Source of the DNA: Actinomycetes bacterium
GTDB lineage: Bacteria; Actinomycetota; Thermoleophilia; Gaiellales; Gaiellaceae
Direction of reading: 5' to 3'
NCBI GenBank assembly: GCA_030624785.1
Contig: JAUXJK010000113.1
Coordinates: 1-6,759 of the forward strand
Length of the DNA: 6,759 nucleotides
Shown: piece by piece, positions 5,627 to 6,759 of the stretch
Layout of the letters: the number at the start of each line of letters is the position of its first letter
Position numbering within the stretch: position 1 is the stretch's first letter
Made by a program: the position numbers and the translations under genes
The notes under the pieces: generated by a model
Seen by the model: only the letters and a program-made list of their open reading frames with translations
Databases searched by the model: none
What the model was told of the DNA's origin: nothing

Positions 5627-6532
5627 CTAGAGCGCCGAGACGAACTCCTTCCGTCGGCGTTCGCTTGGCGATAGCAGCGGCAGCCTCACCTCAGGCGATG
5701 CGATCACGCCTCGCTCGTGCAGAACGGTCTTGAGGGCGACGACATAGTCTGACGCGCCAAGCCCGATATGGAAGAATCTCGTCGCCCCGCTGTAGGCCTC
5801 GAACGCTGCGGCCTCGTCTCCCGCCTCGAGAGCGTCCCAAATTGAACTCGCGAGCTCCGGGTAGATCATCGGCAATGCGACCATCGCACCGTCGGCGCCA
5901 CGCGCGAGCTGGTGCCACAAGACCGCGTCGTCACCCGCGTACACCACGAGGTCAGTAGCTTCCTTGAGACTTGCCACTTTCTCGATCGCCGTATCGGTCA
6001 CCTTGATGTGTGAAACACGCGGCACTGCCTCATGGATGGCCGCGATGTCCTGGACCGTTAGCTCGGTGTGAGACGCGATCGGATTGTCATAGAGGCAGAT
6101 GTCGGTTGGAACGAAGTCTGATAGCGCCGCGAAGTACGCGATCAACATGTCGAGACCGTTCGTGAAGTAATTGGGACACGAAACCATGACGAGGTCGGCC
6201 TCGACCTCGCCGGCGACATTTGCGAGTCGACGGGACGTCTCAAGGCAGTTGTCAGAGATCGAGACCACGAGGGTCCGCTCACCCGCTGCGTGTTTGGCTA
6301 CGGCATGAATAAGCGCTTGCCGCTCGTCAATCGTGAGGCTCGCAACCTCGCCGACGCTGCCGCCGACCAGGTAGCCAGATACGTTTTCCGCAAGGTAGTC
6401 AAGCTCGCGATCCAAACTCGGGTAGTCGATCTCGCCATCCTGCATTGGCGTGACGATCGGCGGCAGGAATCCGGTCACCCGAGCTTGGCCCGCATCGCCG
6501 CGAGGGCGCGTTCTTGTATCGGTCGTACTCAC
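5627..6532 (-). CDS. Dihydrodipicolinate synthase/KDG aldolase superfamily lyase
   Basis: This 301-residue protein belongs to the class I aldolases of the DapA/NanA/KdgD superfamily, which bind a 2-keto acid as a Schiff base in a TIM barrel. Lys177 in HIKVTD is the expected Schiff-base lysine and Tyr148 in LYDNP the expected catalytic tyrosine. The keto-acid carboxylate motif, GTTGE in DapA, reads GSVGE (58-62), and the DapA PYYN-type segment reads PNYF (120-123). These changes and the neighbours argue against lysine biosynthesis and for a catabolic keto-acid aldolase or dehydratase. An 18-residue Arg/Thr-rich N-terminal extension precedes the barrel. The start is GTG at 6532: AAGGGAG lies five bases upstream, and the GTGA overlaps the TGA of the upstream gene by 4 nt. 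The SDR gene follows after 2 nt. Superfamily sure, reaction unknown. Confidence 0.93.
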   Translation of the reverse strand: MSTTDTRTRPRGDAGQARVTGFLPPIVTPMQDGEIDYPSLDRELDYLAENVSGYLVGGSVGEVASLTIDERQALIHAVAKHAAGERTLVVSISDNCLETSRRLANVAGEVEADLVMVSCPNYFTNGLDMLIAYFAALSDFVPTDICLYDNPIASHTELTVQDIAAIHEAVPRVSHIKVTDTAIEKVASLKEATDLVVYAGDDAVLWHQLARGADGAMVALPMIYPELASSIWDALEAGDEAAAFEAYSGATRFFHIGLGASDYVVALKTVLHERGVIASPEVRLPLLSPSERRRKEFVSAL

Positions 6533-6759
6533 GAAGTCTCCCTTAACTGTTGGCGATGTCGCCTGGTCGCCGGCTCGTCGATAATGTCGGAGCCGGCAGC
6601 AAAGACAACGCCGTACTCTTCAGCCGCCTGGTCCGAGCTAATGAACCCTTGTTTGATGTCTTCGGCGATCCGGTCGGGCTCGCGCTCGAAGGGGTCGCCA
6701 TACCCGCCGCCACCGGAGGTGACGATGCGAACATGGTCACCCGCCACGAGGCGAACGTC
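6529..6759 (-). CDS. Hydantoinase B/oxoprolinase-family protein, C-terminal fragment cut by the window edge
   Basis: Only the last 76 residues are visible; the frame stays open to base 6759, and the GTG at 6747 is an internal valine codon rather than a start. The segment DHVRIVTSGGGGYGDPFERE, followed by a helical tail ending in a DQAAEEYGVVF motif, is the standard C-terminus of the HyuB/N-methylhydantoinase B and acetone-carboxylase-alpha-like family: a Gly-rich GGGGYGDP, then ERxPxxIxxDIxxGxIS, then AxxxYGVV. Such subunits (normally about 500-600 residues) act with a HyuA partner in ATP-dependent opening of cyclic amides, or in carboxylation of ketones. The partner would be expected just beyond the right edge. 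The stop overlaps the GTG of the DHDPS-like gene by 4 nt, so it is the first visible gene of this operon. Family assignment is good; substrate unknown. Confidence 0.88.
   Translation of the reverse strand, partial: DVRLVAGDHVRIVTSGGGGYGDPFEREPDRIAEDIKQGFISSDQAAEEYGVVFAAGSDIIDEPATRRHRQQLRETS
6538..6544 (-). promoter_or_regulatory. Ribosome binding site deciding the GTG start of the DHDPS-like gene
   Basis: AAGGGAG on the minus strand lies five bases before the GTG at 6532, within the last codons of the hydantoinase B gene. It supports a GTG start with translational coupling. Confidence 0.65.

Noticed and set aside
4902..5630. Open frame of 242 codons on the plus strand
   Set aside because: It is antisense to the SDR gene, which has complete catalytic motifs. 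The antisense product has no family features.
6529..6747. A complete 72-residue small protein starting at 6747
   Set aside because: That codon is GTG within a frame that stays open to the window edge, and the sequence matches the C-terminus of a much longer hydantoinase B-family protein.

Overview
The window is GC-rich DNA whose codon use and protein types suggest a soil-type high-GC bacterium, most likely an actinobacterium. This rests on GC-rich third positions, an Arg/Ala/Asp/Val-rich proteome, a UgpC-type ABC ATPase with an acidic insert near its C-terminus, and a remnant of a PknB-like Ser/Thr kinase. No marker gene fixes the taxon, so this is inference.

From base 491 to the right edge, every convincing gene lies on the minus strand and is read right to left. 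In order of transcription they are: the C-terminal 76 residues of a hydantoinase B/oxoprolinase-family protein cut by the window edge (6529-6759); a dihydrodipicolinate synthase (DHDPS)/KDG-aldolase superfamily Schiff-base lyase (5627-6532, GTG start); a classical short-chain dehydrogenase (4854-5624); a 676-residue cytosolic protein with a central helical-hairpin repeat domain like that of six-hairpin glycosidases or glucuronyl C5-epimerases (2804-4834); a D-isomer-specific 2-hydroxyacid dehydrogenase (1798-2811); and a UgpC/MsmK/MalK-type sugar-importer ATPase (491-1690). The junctions are a 4-nt overlap, a 2-nt gap, a 19-nt gap, an 8-nt overlap and finally a 107-nt gap, so at least the first five form a tightly coupled operon. 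The promoter must lie beyond the right edge, since none is visible here.

Together the genes look like a catabolic cassette for an imported carbohydrate derivative or sugar acid. An ABC importer, represented here only by its ATPase, would bring the substrate in. The hairpin-domain protein would process a glycoside or uronate inside the cell. The SDR and the 2-hydroxyacid dehydrogenase would interconvert keto and hydroxy groups, and the DHDPS-superfamily enzyme would cleave or dehydrate a 2-keto acid. The hydantoinase B-type subunit suggests that a cyclic amide/imide or a carboxylation step is also involved. The substrate cannot be read from the sequence, and the 676-residue protein is the least explained member.

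The left 490 bases are different: no intact gene is visible there. They hold a degenerate tRNA-Lys-like sequence (about 38-136), a perfect 10-bp inverted repeat (165-192), a smaller hairpin (243-263), and a frameshifted, truncated N-terminus of a Ser/Thr protein kinase (about 246-390, plus strand). This looks like a decayed junction, possibly an old integration or rearrangement boundary, next to the intact operon.
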